Positions 1-10,953 of a stretch of 64,000 nt of DNA are shown one piece after another. The notes under the pieces are model-generated. The model was not told the origin of the DNA, made no database searches, and was given only the letters and a program-made list of their open reading frames with translations. Numbering within the stretch: the stretch's first letter is position 1; the number at the start of each line of letters is the position of its first letter. Made by a program: the position numbers and the translations under genes. The stretch comes from Uloborus plumipes (lineage: Eukaryota > Arthropoda > Arachnida > Araneae > Uloboridae): the NCBI GenBank assembly GCA_038373865.1, contig JAXGGA010005545.1:1-64000 (forward strand). The letters run 5' to 3'.

Positions 1-483
1 AAAACTCTATCAAATAGCTATTTCGGGGCTATTACAAATGAAGCCCCATCTTCAGTGCGAAAAGAGGATGGTTCAACTGACCACAATCAAGTGAACAAGG
101 AATGGGGAGACACACGAAGGTAAAAAACACAGAACAGAAAGAGTAAGTCCGCAGAAACTGTTACGTCATGGGTCAAAGAGGACAACTGCGCAACCAGGAT
201 TACGTCACTGACGAAAAAGTGTTTAAATAAAAGATTTCCAAATGTTAGGGAAAGGAGGGGTGCTAGACAGATGGTTGACAACTAAATCAGAATTTTTCCA
301 GATAATAATAGGATTCCCAAAAATCTAAATCGAAAATCGAAGAACAGCTATGGATAATTTTTGCAGAGGAAAAATCAAAAATATGACCACATGACCAACA
401 GTGTTGGGCAATGGAAGAGATTTTTGCACTGATGATGGGGCTTCATTTGTAATAGCCCCGAAATAGCTATTTGCTAGAGTTTT
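1..483. mobile_element. MITE with ~57-bp terminal inverted repeats
   Basis: The first ~57 bases are repeated in inverted orientation at about 427-483 with two or three mismatches; both arms carry AAATAGCTATTTCGGGGC and a GAAGCCCCATC block. The roughly 370-bp interior has no credible reading frame. The element starts at the window edge, so its left end and target duplication cannot be read and the superfamily is undetermined. It is non-autonomous. Confidence 0.75.
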
Positions 484-2087
484 CAAACTCCTTTTTTTTA
501 ATTTAATTTGTACTTTTGAACACGTTGTCTTGTATTTTTAACTTCATTAATTGTAGAAAGTTTTCGACTGCTTTTCTTACAAATATAACAAGACTATCTT
601 TGATCAAAATCAAAAAAATTTAAAGTGTCACTGAAGATTATTACAAGGAATGTTTAGCAAGGATGACTATCAAATTTCTCTGTGAAGCATTTCCAATCTG
701 GGTTCTGAGATTCTCAGAAGTGAAAGTGCAAACAATCCTTTTGAATATTTAGATAGACACCCCATTCATCTGCCCAGAAAACAATTGGAGGAGAAAGGAA
801 AAAAAATGAGAAAAGTCTTCTTTATACATCTTTGTACTCAAGGAACATGATCATTGTTTCATTTCGGTGATAAGACCTTATCTATGAAGCTCTTAGTCAC
901 AGATAAGGCGTTAGCAGCCATTTCTTTACTGATATTAAAAAGAGAGAGAAGGGGAAATGGTTATTGAGGTGTTTCCTGTTTAGAATGAGTATAGCTGTTG
1001 GAATATCTTGTACTGTTTGTTTAATTGATCGAGGGGACAGAGTTTGGGTTTTTTGTCTTTTCTTAACAGAAAACTTTATTTCAAAATTAAGAAATTCTAA
1101 ACCCACAACGAGAACTTTCGTTCTGTAGGGCAAATATTTGGTTACCGACATTTTTCAGAGAAGTCATTAAAATTTAAGAGCAGAATATTTTCACCATTAC
1201 AAAAAAAAAGAAAAAATGTGGTTGCCCATGTAATGTATACGAATGCGATTAAAGAACCTGGATCCATTAAAATGTGTACTTACAATTTATCTTTTCGTGT
1301 GATTCTATTTAGTCTTTTTGTGCCGACTTCAAAACACTTTTGTTTAAAAATAGTACTGATGGTGCTCAAATACATTTTTTTCTTTACTTTTTAGAGCAAT
1401 CGCCGATTGAAGTTCTCCAGTCGGTTCTACCTTTTTTTTTTTTTTTCAAATTTTTTTTAATATTTGATAATATTGGAGTACCTTGGGCGACAGTTAAACA
1501 TCTGATTCACGCTGCTTTGAAACGCTCGTATGTAAATATTACACTGCCTTGCTAATTTTCGAAACGAAAAGCATAAAAAATCGTCAAGGAATCCAAGGAA
1601 AAAAAAAGGTTTGGGACCCTTTTCTCCAAGGCAACGTTTTTCAACCAGTGGTACGTATAACCTTGGGGTACGCGACAAATAAGGAGCACACACGGTTAAC
1701 TTAACTTCCAAAAAGTACACGACATTGTATGAAGGACGCTAAAAGGTAATTGTGATAAAAGTTTGAACTGTTTCGTGTGATCCTGTATTAACACAAAACG
1801 TGTGGCAATACTTTATTTAACTTCCTGTCTGGTATTGAAAAAGAACGCTAAGAATATGCGTACATTGCAGTGAAGTACCTGTTGGGGTGTGCGATTATTT
1901 ACTTGTCCGAAAAAAAGTTAAATTTATGTATATTGGAAGAGTAAGTGTAGGGATCGGCTTAACTTTGAGAATGATTTGTGTTTGCATTTGACCAAACTGG
2001 ATCCAAACATTGATGAAGAATTTTAAAATAAAACGAGCCCAGCGTGCCTATTAATTATTTCGGAAGACTGTTTTTCATTTTATTTCT
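484..2087. other. Gene-free AT-rich stretch with one dispersed-repeat copy
   Basis: I see no gene here. About 1200-1440 is copy 1 of a dispersed repeat recognised by TGCCGACTTCAAAAC followed by GATGGTGCTCAAA and GCCGATTGAAG. Related copies lie near 7.1, 8.6, 11.7, 51.4 and 61.0 kb. Its upstream part, GAATGCGATTAAAGAACCTG at about 1231, is the unoccupied form of the site that holds the piggyBac MITE at 51.7-59.95 kb. Confidence 0.6.
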
Positions 2088-2095
2088 GATTGATA

Positions 2096-2639
2096 CAGGG
2101 GGGATTATGGCGCAAGTTGCGCCATCAAAATTTTTGGGCGGGATTTTTTAAAACGAATTTATTTATTTATTTATTTGAATTGCTTATAAGTTTACTTTTT
2201 TTTATTTTTTTTAAATTTAAATTGTTTACTGATTTTTTTAAATAAAAAATCATTCCTTTATTTATTCTTTTAATTTAAATTGTTTCTTTTATTTCTTACT
2301 ATTATTATTTATTTATACATTTTGTGTGTGTAATTGGAATGACTGGAAGTGAAAAAAGCGATTCTATTCTGCGCATAATTAGTTCTTTTAGAACATTAAT
2401 AAAAAAAATAATAGTTATAATTTTCAAAAAATATTTAAAAAAAAATTAATAAATAAATATTAAAAAAAAATAAATAATATTTTTTAAAAAAATTAATAAA
2501 AAAATAATATTTAAAAAAATAAATAAAATAAAAAAGAGGGGTAAAAATAAAAAATAAAAAGCACAAGATGTTTTGAACATTTTTAGAGGGGAATTTGCGC
2601 CATTGAGCGTGGGGGGGGGGGGGGGGATGGGCACCCCTG
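2096..2639. mobile_element. hAT-like MITE with 8-bp target duplication
   Basis: The element begins CAGGGG and ends CCCCTG. It is flanked on both sides by the perfect 8-bp duplication GATTGATA (2088-2095 and 2640-2647). An 8-bp duplication with CAGGG termini is the hAT signature. The subterminal ATGGCGCAAGTTGCGCCAT at the left is a palindrome and is echoed near the right end as GCGCCAT. The interior is A/T simple sequence plus a 15-16-base G run, with no transposase. Confidence 0.88.
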
Positions 2640-2937
2640 GATTGATAGACTAATGACGCGTTAATTAAAGTGAAGCGTCTTGTTTTTAATATAAATTACC
2701 TATTGATCATTATAGTTAAATAGTTAAACATCAATTCTGTACCTCAGAACCAGAAGGTCGTAAGTCCAAAAATGGCGCTTTTCACTTTAATAGTGCATTG
2801 TATGTAAAATCTTATTCTGCATCGACCCATGAAAACGGTATTCTATAAAACAAGTTCCTTCACAATTATTTAGCACCATTAAAAGAGCGCGAGTCCCATC
2901 CTTAGCATGGATCCGACAATCGTTTTTCGCCTCTATT

Positions 2938-4384
2938 AGTCTAAGATCCCACCGCAGTTTATCTACACTCATAGCGTACACTCATGACGTATATTTCAAA
3001 TTAAAGCTGATTTTTTTCTGAACGTGATGCACCATGTCCGCCTATATAAAAGTGCCCGAAACCTATAGGCAGCCTGGCCTAAACAGGTCACATGAATGTA
3101 GTATTTCTACACTCATAGCGTACACTCATGACTCATATATCAAATTGAAGCTAATTTTTTTCTGAACGTGGTGCACTAAGGCTGCCTATGTTAAAGTGCC
3201 CGCAACCTCTAGGCAGCCTGGCCTGAAGTTTAGGGTCCAAAACTTCAAATGGTTATAAAAGACGGAAAAATCGGTCGATTCTTTTGCTTTTTTTGCTAAA
3301 ATTATTCTTAATGTGAGTACTTTTTCGAAAAAAATTGATGAACTTAAATTTCAAAAATTGCCGATAGGGGGCGCTTTAGACTTTGGAGTTAAAAACAACT
3401 ACTTTTTACCGTTTGTTTTCATATTTTCGTAATTGATTCAAGGAGTTAAAACTCTAACTTAAATTTTGAGCCCAAAATATCAACTAATTTCCGGTTTTTA
3501 GCAATACTCGGACCAAACGTCAAAAATTGTGTTTTTCTGCTTTTCAACTAGTCCTTTCATGTAAAAAAATTATTAAAATCACCTGATAATGTTAAAATAA
3601 AATCAGATGAACCCTTTCGTAACTAAAAAAAAGAAAAAATAAATTTTTTTTCCAACTTTTTTTTACCCAGAAATTTTGTATTTTACAACTCAGAAAGTGT
3701 ACATTTAATTTTATTTTCACATTATTAGTATCGCCAGATGATTTTAATAATCTTTTTTACATGAAAGGACAAGTTAAAAAGTAGAAAAACACATTTTTTG
3801 ACGTTTGGTCCTAATATTGCTAAAAACTGGAAATTAGTTGATATTTTGGGCTCAAAATTTAAGTTAGAGTTTGAACTTTTTGAATCAATTACGAAAATAC
3901 GAAAAAAAATGGTAAAAAGTAGTTGTTTTTAGCTACAAAGTCTAAAGCGCCCCCTATCGGCAATTTTTGAAATTTAAGTTCATCAATTTTTTTCGAAAAA
4001 GTACTCACATTAAGAATAATTTTAGTAAAAAATGCAAAAGAATCGACCGATTTTTCCGTCTTTTATAACCATTTGAAATTTTGGACCCTAAACTTCAGGC
4101 CAGGCTGCCTAGAGGTTGCGGGCACTTTAACATAGGCAGCCTTAGTGCATCACGTTCAGAAAAAAATTAGCTTCAATTTGATATATGAGTCATGAGTGTA
4201 CGCTATGAGTGTAGAAATACTACATTCATGTGACCTGTTTAGGCCAGGCTGCCTATAGGTTTCGGGCACTTTTATATAGGCGGACATGGTGCATCACGTT
4301 CAGAAAAAAATCAGCTTTAATTTGAAATATACGTCATGAGTGTACGCTATGAGTGTAGATAAACTGCGGTGGGATCTTAGACTA
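2938..4384. repeat. Foldback: two ~665-bp inverted arms
   Basis: The left arm (about 2938-3602) starts TAGTCTAAGATCCCACCGC. The right arm (about 3722-4384) is its near-perfect reverse complement, separated by a loop of ~120 bp. Each arm holds two diverged tandem copies of a ~130-bp unit containing TACACTCATAGCGTACACTC and GGCAGCCTGGCCT. TAT occurs at both outer edges and may be a short target duplication. No protein-coding potential is seen. Confidence 0.85.
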
Positions 4385-5442
4385 TATTGAAAAATTACAA
4401 ATCACGGGACGCGGGAGCGTCCCGCCCCGCCAAGAAAACCAAATACAAGCCGCCAAGAAATTTCCGTCGCCAATAAAAATGTAAAAGAGCGACTAGGACT
4501 GTTTACGCGAGTAACCAAACCGGGGTTTTCACCCCTCTGTATCTCAGCCCCATAAAGATCCTTAGAGTTCATTTTTGGTATACTCAATCTCCAGTGGCCC
4601 CTGACGGCACATACTAAAGCAAAACATCCAGGACACTCAGGGAGAGGTGTGATATATGTTATAAAATCGCTATTTTTCGCACTTTTTAAAAATTGTTTGA
4701 CAGGGGTCCAGACTAAACGGTAACTCGGATTGAGCTCTGCTTTTGCACCCACAGTTATTTTGTCCCAAAGCTCGGCATAGGGGTTTTTTCGACCCCCCAC
4801 CCCCTCCCCCCTCGTTTTTATTTTCCGTATCTTTTCTCCCCGGGGGTCTTTAGTGTTGATTTTTGATATGAATATTCTCGATGAGACATTGAGGACATTT
4901 TCCGAAAATTTACCCCCCGGGGTCATCGCACCCCGGAGTTATTAATGCTTAAAATTGGTCCGATTTCTATCTACTAGCTCTGTTCAACATCTGAGCATTT
5001 ATGTTTTCATTGTTGGGACACGAGGAAAGAAAACTCAATGATTTATAATTTCATCTGTTGCCAGTTTCTATTTGTTAACAAATAAAATATTTGTAATTGA
5101 TTTTATTGCATAAGGCTTTTAAAAGGGATCTTCAATTTAGTTCATTTTAATATGAGATCGGCAGAAAGGGTAGGGTTTTTTTTAAAAAACTTTTAATTTA
5201 ATCGTAGTATTGTTAGCAACTAGCTTTGTTTTGCGTCGGTTCGGGTGGTACATTGTGATTGATTTCAAATTTATCCGAGACTGAAGATAATCCTTGAACT
5301 TTTGCACCAAATGCATGCCACCAAGAAAAATGTCGGACCGCCAAGAAAAATGTTGAAGGGAAAAAAAACATGCAAAGTAAATTTTGAAGAGAAAAAAAAA
5401 AAAAAAACAGGCAAAGAAATAATATTAATGCAAAAACATGTG

Positions 5443-5818
5443 ATATCTCCCCAAAAACAACAGTGTTGTAAAAAAATCCCCCGCCAAGAAAACCTTAAAT
5501 ACTCAGCCTTAAAAAGTTATGATATCGAGTTTTCCCGCCAAGTTTGTGCCAAACTACAACTAACCTGTATGTATAGTTCTTTTAAATTGTTTTCAGTTTT
5601 GCCAGGCGGGAAGCTTTGTCTTGTGAGGTGGTTGCTTAATGAGTAAAAACTTCCCGCCTGGCAGGACTGAAAACAATTTAAAAGAACTATATACAGGTTA
5701 GTTGTAGTTTGGCACAAACTTGGCGGGAAAACTCGATATCATAACTTTTTAAGGCTGAGTATTTAAGGTTTTCTTGGCGGGGGATTTTTTTACAACACTG
5801 TTGTTTTTGGGGAGATAT
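5443..5818. repeat. Foldback: two ~170-bp arms, ~38-bp loop
   Basis: The left arm (5443-5612) runs from ATATCTCCCCAAAAACAACA to GCCAGGCGGGAAG. The right arm (5651-5818) is its reverse complement with few mismatches. CGCCAAGAAAAC and CCCGCCAAG occur in both arms. As single-stranded RNA or DNA this would form one long hairpin. Open frames across it are by-products of the palindrome. Confidence 0.85.
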
Positions 5819-5877
5819 GGACTTACGTCAGTCTGGTTCCGAGGTACAGAATTCTGTCTCACATTTTAATAAGACTA

Positions 5878-6939
5878 CTACCTGCGTGGCCCGGCGTTGC
5901 ACGGGCTGTAATGTAGTGAAGGCAGTTTGAGAAAACTACTCGCCACCAAGGCGGCTCGCCTTTAAAGTAATGAGAAAAGTTTAAACAGTTTACTCGCCGT
6001 CAAGGCGGCTCGCCTTTACAGTAGCGAGGAAAGTTTCAATAAACTACTCGCCGCCAAGGCGGCTCGCCTTTACAGTACCAAGGAAAAGTTTAATAAACTA
6101 CTCCCCGCTAAAGCGGCTCGCTAAAAAGCTTTCCTGCATCAAAGAATCAATCGAATTATTTGCACATGCTTCCTCAAAAATAAAGACGATGTCAAGTAGC
6201 GCATACTTAGCACTCTCCCTAAATAACAAATAAAATTCCTTTCCAAAAAAAAAAATTATTTCCAAACTGCTTTCTTCTAAAATTAATTGCAAAATTCTAA
6301 ACGAAAAAGTTCTTTTAATATTTGGATCGCAGCCAAAAAAAGCCCCTTCTAAAAACAGCAATTGCAATTTTATTTAAAAACACATTTTCAAAATGGCACC
6401 AGAGAAAAAATATGTCATTAATAATTAGAATAAAAACAATTGTTAGAACTTTGTTATAACACGCATTCAAAATGACAATGGAAAAAAATAACACTCTTTC
6501 ATTTTAAAAAGTTCAATTTAATTAACGTTTTAATTTAAAATCGCAACGGAAAGAAATAAATATTTTGGAATTTTAAATAGTTCACTAATTTAATTAACGT
6601 TTTAATTCAAAATGGCAACGGTAGGAAATAAATATCTTGGAATTTTAAACAGTTCAATAATTTAATTAACGTTTTTATTCAAATGGCAACGGTAAGAAAT
6701 AAATGTCTTGGACGTTTAATCATTTTTTAGGCTTAATCGCTTTAAACTTGACTACTTATTAATTGATATCTTCGCTAATTAAAATCGTATAATCATATAG
6801 ATTGAAACTAATGAAGCCTGAAAAATTACCTATCTATCGGTACCTGGTTCGACTTTCAGTTCATTGGCGTTCAGGAGAAATAAGCGTGACATAGAAAGAT
6901 AGAAAGATAGTTAGATACTCAGTTTTTAATATAAGTAGA
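5878..6939 (-). mobile_element. Non-autonomous Helitron, family A, copy 1
   Basis: Read on the minus strand, it starts TCTACTTATATTAAAAACTG directly after an A. It ends with the hairpin region GCCCGTGCAACGCCGGGCC and GCAGGTAG directly before a T. Helitrons begin TC, have a short hairpin near the 3' end, end CTRR and insert between A and T; here the final CTAG has become GTAG. The 3' end matches the Helitron at 56091-57406, which ends in the canonical CTAG. There is no Rep/helicase. A ~90-codon frame (6367-6098) has a homologue in that copy, but its changes look neutral. Confidence 0.8.
5935..6125. repeat. ~60-bp tandem array of GC palindromes in Helitron copy 1
   Basis: About four units spaced ~60 bp apart each carry a version of ACTCGCCGCCAAGGCGGCTC, whose core GCCGCCNNGGCGGC is palindromic. 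They are separated by AT-rich GTAGCGAGGAAAGTTT-like spacers. The same unit is arrayed in the Helitron at 56091-57406, so the array belongs to the family. Confidence 0.8.
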
Positions 6940-7170
6940 TGAGGCTTAATGAAGAAATGAGGAATTTTAAAGAGTGTACTTTAAAAATAAAATTAATCTT
7001 AATTAACACCACGACAAAGGAAAATAATAAAAATATTTTTTAAAATCGACTTCAAACTTCTTGAAATTGCTCCAAAAAGTAAAAATAAGTTTATTTTTTG
7101 AACACCATCGATATTACTTTTAAACCTACGTTTTGAAGTCGGCGTAAAAACAACAGATAGTGTTATACTG
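6940..7170. repeat. Dispersed GCCGACTTC repeat, copy 2 (minus orientation)
   Basis: About 7040-7145 is the reverse complement of the family seen at 1.3 kb, with GAACACCATCGATA and GTTTTGAAGTCGGCG. It continues across the SINE insertion into TGCAAAAGTGGTATCTGCA at 7491. This shows that the SINE landed in this older repeat. No coding sequence is seen. Confidence 0.6.
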
Positions 7171-7184
7171 CTGTGTTAAGCGCA

Positions 7185-7481
7185 TTTCATTTCATTTCAC
7201 CCTCCAGGGTCCCCCGTACCTACCAGCTTAGTGGTTTAACCGGGATAGGGCCCTGAAGAGCGCTCTGTTCTTAATTTTGAACCAGAACCTAGGGTCGAGC
7301 AAACCCTAGGCCCTAGCACCCCCAGAGGTATCGTTTCACTTGGAGGACTTTGTGACCACGACATTTTTAACGCCTCCCAGTCATCATTAATCAAGACGGT
7401 GGATCTTTGATCGGCTGGGATCGAACCCGGGTCCTTTCGGACACTAGTCCGATGCCTTACCGATCGGGCCACCACGGCCCT
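7185..7481 (-). mobile_element. tRNA-derived SINE with 13-bp target duplication
   Basis: Read on the minus strand, the head GGGCCGTGGTGGCCCGATCG carries a box A-like TGGCCCGATCGG and ~40 bp later a box B, GGGTTCGATCC: the split internal RNA polymerase III promoter of tRNA-derived SINEs. A ~200-bp unrelated body follows, then a short tail of (ATGAA) repeats at 7185-7200. The flanks carry the duplication TGTGTTAAGYGCA (7172-7184 and 7482-7494), one mismatch in 13, as expected for LINE-machinery insertion. An open frame across it is incidental. Confidence 0.87.
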
Positions 7482-7494
7482 TGTGTTAAGTGCA

Positions 7495-8052
7495 AAAGTG
7501 GTATCTGCAATCGAGCTCAAACTGAGATATTACCAGGTCCGTCATTTAGGGGGGGGGGTCAATTGCCCCCCCCCCCCCCCTGATTTTGAGAAATCAATGT
7601 GTTTGCATATAAGTGGGCGTCGTTTTTTGCTGATTTCCGATGAAATTGCATTGCGTTTTCACCCTGAAAAAACTTGAAATGACGTCCCTATATATTACTC
7701 TTTAAAGTTTCGCGCCTCCATAATTTTGATTCAGATGAAAAATTTTCAGAATTTTTTAAAAAATATTTCCCGTTCTCAAATGACCATAGAATTTTGTATT
7801 AAGGTAAAATAAGTGACAAAGAGAGCCACCTGGTGGCGATAACTCAATTTTGTTAAAAAGTGCAGGTACGACTTTTATGCTTAGCACGGCAGTATACGTA
7901 ACTACTTTTCAAAAACAAGTATACATTTTGATGGATCCAGGTTCTTCAATCGCATTCGCATACATTGCGTTGATAACCTCATATTTGTCTAACGGTATAA
8001 AACTTTTTTTTTCCAAATTTTCAGTTTTTTCTGAAAAATGTTGGCAAAATAT
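7495..8052. other. No gene; poly-G/poly-C hairpin and repeat fragments
   Basis: A G run (about 7549-7558) faces a C run (about 7566-7580), forming a small hairpin like the G-rich termini of hAT-like MITEs. At about 7855-7900 is TGCTTAGCACGGCAGTATAC, a short dispersed motif also near 14.59 and 19.57 kb. At 7928 GATCCAGGTTCTTCAATCGC is a minus-strand copy of the same repeat that houses the 51.7-kb nest. Confidence 0.5.
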
Positions 8053-8525
8053 AGGGTAAGTGCTCCAATAGTCGGTCATTTAAGAGATTTTTTGCTGATC
8101 TTGGCTAACCTAGAACTTTCAGCTATCAATACAGCAACAAAAACAAGGTAAAACTTTAGAATGAACCTTTCTGATAGTGAATCACCTACTTGTTTCAGAA
8201 ATTAAAAAAAAAAATTCTGTTAAAATCCAAGCTGTTGTCAACACTAGTAAATGCTCCAGTAGTCGGCTACAGAATCATCTTAGCTGAAAAATAAGCAGAA
8301 TCGCAATCTTGGACGACGGGCACGCCATTCAAAATGAAATGACTCATTACTCATTCAAAAAAAGTACCCAAAACTTAACTGCCACTGGTTGATAATTGAG
8401 GATAGGTACATGAATGTGTGAATGCGTCCTATCTGATTTTGAATTAAAAATGTACTATTTATGAGGAGTTTTATCTCATTGTGGCCGACTACTGGAGACT
8501 GGAAAACTCCTGGAGCACTTACCCT
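8053..8525. mobile_element. MITE with AGGGTAAGTGCTCCA termini
   Basis: The left end AGGGTAAGTGCTCCAATAGT and the right end, which reads AGGGTAAGTGCTCCAGGAG on the minus strand, form terminal inverted repeats. Both are followed by a TAGTCGGCC-like block, and an internal copy (TGCTCCAGTAGTCGGC) sits near 8251. TA-rich flanks would suit a TA-targeting superfamily, but I cannot fix the duplication. No transposase is present. Confidence 0.7.
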
Positions 8526-8553
8526 AGTTTAATATAATTTTACCTATAGTTTT

Positions 8554-8680
8554 TGCGCCGACTTCAAATACTATGTTTAAAAGTAGGATCTATCATATTC
8601 AAAGAATAAAATTATTTTTGTACTTTTTGGAGCATGTTTTAGCTGCAGTTTGAAGGCAGTTTTTTTTTTCCAAAAATAAT
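8554..8680 (+). repeat. Dispersed GCCGACTTC repeat, copy 3
   Basis: GCGCCGACTTCAAATACTAT is followed by ATTCAAAGAATAAAATTATT and GGAGCATGTTTTAGCTGCAG, in the same order and spacing as the copies at 1.3 and 61.0 kb. It is cut off by the hairpin-ended repeat that starts at 8754. Confidence 0.6.
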
Positions 8681-8753
8681 TTTTCAAAATTCTTTTTTGT
8701 GTAAAAGAACCGCAGAAATAGTGTGATATTACGATCAAGAAATTTCACCTTAT

Positions 8754-9534
8754 TTTTTACTTCCTTTTACGTAGTAAAGGAAGTATTGTGATCACGAAAA
8801 AAATTTCACTCAAATTTCGGTCTAAATTTTGACTTTGCTCACCCCTGAATGAATGTCGCGTACTTTTTTCGACCTGTCAGCACGTGCATATGTACCTAAC
8901 AACATACAAACAACCGAAAAATCAATTTCGACCACCCCCGAGTAAATTACGACGAGTTTTCTCATGACATCTGTATGTACGTATGTGCGGGTGTATGTGC
9001 GTATGTGGCTCGCATAACTCAAAAACTATACGCCGTAGAAACTTCTAGCTTGGTATGTAGGCTCTGAGGGGGGTCTAGTTGTGCACCTCCCCTTGTGATT
9101 GCATTCGAATGTTCCCAAAGGGGTCTTTTACCCCTTTTTTGGAGTAAATCAATGTTAATTTCAATACAAACTCAAGTGATATGAATTGGCGCCACCACTT
9201 GGCGACATGTCGCCAAACTTTTGGTCGCCAAGTGTGTGACGCCAACTTGGCGACGCCAATTTGGCGAAAAAAAATTTTTTCGAATTTGGGTTCAACTTGG
9301 CGCTATTGGCGATATTTTGCGAAAAATTCACTGAATGATGTTAAAATCGGCAATATTTAGAAAATTAACTTGTGTGAAACATTTTTCTGCACTGTTTCGT
9401 GGCAGATTAGGGGAGTAAATATTTGAATTGCTACCTTGCTCACTCCAAGCCTTTTTTTTAACACTTAAGGCAACTACTAAGAAATTTACACGTAAAAGGA
9501 AGTAGTGTGGGTTCCATACCAGATTTTTTCATGT
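8754..9534 (-). mobile_element. Hairpin-ended CTTCC repeat, copy 1
   Basis: One of six copies of a ~780-bp family. In its own orientation it starts TCTGGTATGGAACCCACACT then ACTTCCTTTTACGTGTAAAT, and ends in a hairpin, ACTTCCTTTACTACGTAAAA then GGAAGTAAAAA. The middle is dense in CGCCAAGT/ACTTGGCG words. Another segment repeats CACATACATCCGC-like units ahead of CTCGTCGTAATT. The same open frames recur in all copies because the sequence recurs. There is no transposase and no agreed target duplication, so the class is unknown. Confidence 0.85.
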
Positions 9535-9750
9535 AAATACTCCCATGAAATATATATATTTTTCTTAATTTAAAAACTATCAACGCAAATAAAATTTCAA
9601 GCGATTTACACTAAAAACTAATCCATGTTCCTTTTTAAAACACACTTATGTGCAAATTTAATCAAAGCCTTTTAAATATTGACTTTATTACGCCTTCCCA
9701 ACTAATTTATATTTTCAAAGCGATATAAGTTACGCGTGATAAAAACACTA

Positions 9751-10795
9751 TGTACAGGATGTTTCATATTGAATGGGACAAAAACAAAACAAGATTGTGA
9801 ACGTTGTAAATTAATTTATTCAGAAAACTCAAATTTACCTGAATACTACATTTATTCAAGTTTCTACAAACGTTCAATACATTCGAGCCCGCTTATTGGA
9901 ATATCGGTTAAAAGAATATCTGGACTTATGTGCTGCATTTTTAATGTACTAAACCGTTGTTCTTAGTCATTTAAACCACGGATAATGGAATATCCCGCTC
10001 ATTAGAAGAATATTTCCCCTCCGGTGACACGACAAATTGTCTACACGGTAATTCGATACACATATTCGAAAACGCAGTACGCTTTCTGCTGTATGGACGA
10101 CATTTTGTTCAACCAATTAATGCCTGACATTTTTTTTCCAAAGATATTTTGTATACTGGTTACAAACAGTGTTTAATGGACAGGAATAATAATTAAAAAA
10201 TATTATGTAAGAAATAATTTTTTTATTAAGGAAAGAAAAATCGTTCCTTAAAAGTTACGATAGACCCCAGAGGGTACATACTTTTTTTACTAAAATTTTC
10301 TTCTGCCTACGGTATAATATTTAAATAGACATTTTATAAGAAGAAATAAAATAAGCCATTAACATAAACTGGGAAGGTGGGAATCACTTTGAAAACTTAG
10401 CTTTTTGTTCTTGAGATTGTGTACGATGTCATTTTTGATAAAGATCATATTAAAACTGCTACAGAACGCACTTTACAATGGTTATGTGCTGCAATCTGTT
10501 AATAACGAATTGAAACAATACCAAGGTACTCATTGAACACTATTATTTGGTTGAAATGTTCATTTTGGGGAAATTCAGACCTTTTTTCGGATCGTCCCTA
10601 AAAAGGGACACTAGGCATTAATGGGTTAACTACCTCCAGTGGCATGTTCGTAGTTCGATGATTTTTCTCTGTTGCCAAACAAACTTGTATAATTGTAGTA
10701 GCAGAATGAATTTGTTTTGGCTGAATTAATCCATTACGGCAGGCACACTGTACTATTCTTTTTTTCCCATTCAATATAAAACACCATGTACTTAG
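9751..10795. mobile_element. TIR element interrupted by a piggyBac MITE
   Basis: The left end TGTACAGGATGTTTCATATT and the right end, on the minus strand AAGTACATGGTGTTTTATAT, both continue TGAATGGGA, giving ~28-bp inverted repeats. CACTA lies outside each end (9746-9750 and 10796-10800) and may be the target duplication. Removing the MITE at 10113-10625 leaves ~530 bp of non-coding interior. The superfamily is not assigned. Confidence 0.6.
10113..10625 (+). mobile_element. piggyBac-type MITE, copy a
   Basis: The termini are CCAATTAATGCCTGACAT and CTAGGCATTAATGGG, followed by TTAA; the left target has decayed to TCAA. piggyBac elements duplicate TTAA and have CCC...GGG ends. The interior matches the other copies, including CTCTGGGGTCTATCGTAACT-like text in reverse and the small palindrome GTCCCTAAAAAGGGAC near the right end. 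The copy is ~513 bp and non-autonomous. Confidence 0.85.
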
Positions 10796-10953
10796 CACTA
10801 TTACCTACATAGTAATAGTCTAAGATAATCTATTATTAGCATAAGATAAAGATAAAAATACCACAGGGCAATATTAGTAATTTTCATGTTTGCTTCAAAG
10901 AAGACTTCACTTAAAGTTGTCGTTATGATTACTTTTATTAATGCTATGTTATT

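Larger units (their letters stand above)
2729..5857. mobile_element. 3.1-kb block bounded by a ~33-bp inverted repeat
   Basis: ATTCTGTACCTCAGAACCAG at about 2734 recurs in inverted form at about 5822-5854 (GGTTCCGAGGTACAGAAT), and CGTAAGTCC sits just inside both. The interior holds the foldbacks at 2938-4384 and 5443-5818, with unrecognised sequence between them. The long minus-strand frame at 4402-4926 resembles no family I know. No clear target duplication is visible. This is either one large non-autonomous element or a coincidence of two related repeats. Confidence 0.5.

Noticed and set aside
4402..4926. 174-codon minus-strand frame next to the large foldback
   Set aside because: No recognisable domain, lies inside a repeat-bounded block, and has a composition typical of a G/C-richer repeat; not supported as a gene.
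7410..7479. Possible functional tRNA gene on the minus strand
   Set aside because: Box A and box B are present but the anticodon arm does not fold into a normal stem with a 7-base loop, and the sequence continues as a SINE body with target duplications.
7236..7520. 94-codon minus-strand frame with KDPGSIPADQ
   Set aside because: It is the SINE tRNA-like head and body read through; no protein family.
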